Source: Ignavibacteriota bacterium
Lineage (GTDB): Bacteria > Bacteroidota > Ignavibacteria > UBA10030
Direction: 5' to 3'
DNA: 33,466 nucleotides
Assembly (NCBI GenBank): GCA_003819715.1
Contig: RPQN01000025.1
Location: 1-33,466 of the forward strand
Every line of letters begins with the position of its first letter. Within the stretch, counting starts at the first letter, position 1. The position numbers and the translations under genes were made by a program. This document shows, in pieces, positions 33,355 through 33,466 of this stretch. The notes under the pieces were generated by a model. It had not been told where the DNA came from. It saw nothing but the letters and a program-made list of their open reading frames with translations, and searched no databases.

Positions 33355-33466
33355 TTCTCAGAGCGCGTGAATGTCAAAGTGAACGGGGCCGAGAGTTTTC
33401 CGCGAGCACGCTTTCTTGAACACCATTCATCGATCGTCAAGAATAATTTTCTGGACCATCATTCCA

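Overview
The window looks like a chromosomal segment from a Gram-negative member of the FCB superphylum, most likely on the Bacteroidota/Ignavibacteriota/Chlorobiota side. The grounds are an outer-membrane porin and periplasmic binding proteins, a Reg_prop/Y_Y_Y sensor protein, and a perfect Bacteroidota-type -7 element (TAnnTTTG) in front of one pst operon. Many genes also carry recognisable Shine-Dalgarno sequences, which fits Ignavibacteria-like lineages better than typical Bacteroides. This placement is inference from gene content. I saw no tRNA, rRNA, CRISPR array or transposase.

Left part (1-7080): a 5'-complete but window-truncated six-hairpin glycosidase-like gene on the minus strand, which the ORF track omits because it runs off the edge. 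Then come a TPR protein, a small helical protein, an orphan PhoB/OmpR-type response regulator, a 450-base gap ending in a 7-bp tandem repeat and a perfect hairpin, a secreted sorbosone/glucose dehydrogenase-like protein, and a SpoIIE/RsbU-type phosphatase carrying a DksA-like zinc finger.

Centre (7080-18775): a phosphate-acquisition island of about 11.7 kb with two complete Pst systems in tandem. Operon 1 is two tiny membrane proteins - Porin_O_P-like porin - pstS1 - pstC1 - pstA1 - pstB1 - phoU1. Operon 2 is pstS2 (lipoprotein) - pstC2 - pstA2 - pstB2 - pstB3 - mgsA (methylglyoxal synthase) - phoU2. Operon 2 is preceded by four TTAACA-like repeats at an exact 11-bp period abutting the -7 element, which is a convincing Pho box. 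A weaker version lies before operon 1. The most striking signal is that PstB2 and PstB3 have complementary lesions: PstB2 lacks the Q-loop Gln and H-loop His, and PstB3 lacks the LSGGQ signature. A PstB2-PstB3 heterodimer would have one complete and one degenerate ATP site. Placing a Pi-releasing enzyme (MgsA) in the same operon suggests a combined uptake-plus-recycling response to phosphate starvation.

Right part (18832-33466): a very large Reg_prop/Y_Y_Y/4xPAS sensor with no kinase or other classical output domain, then uvrB, a comF-family gene, and a response regulator with N-terminal helical repeats. A minus-strand cluster follows: a UvrD-like helicase fragment lacking its N-terminal half, a sugar/inositol-phosphate-type nucleotidyltransferase, a CDP-alcohol phosphatidyltransferase and a secreted beta-propeller phosphoesterase. 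The middle two resemble a split IPCT/DIPPS pair.
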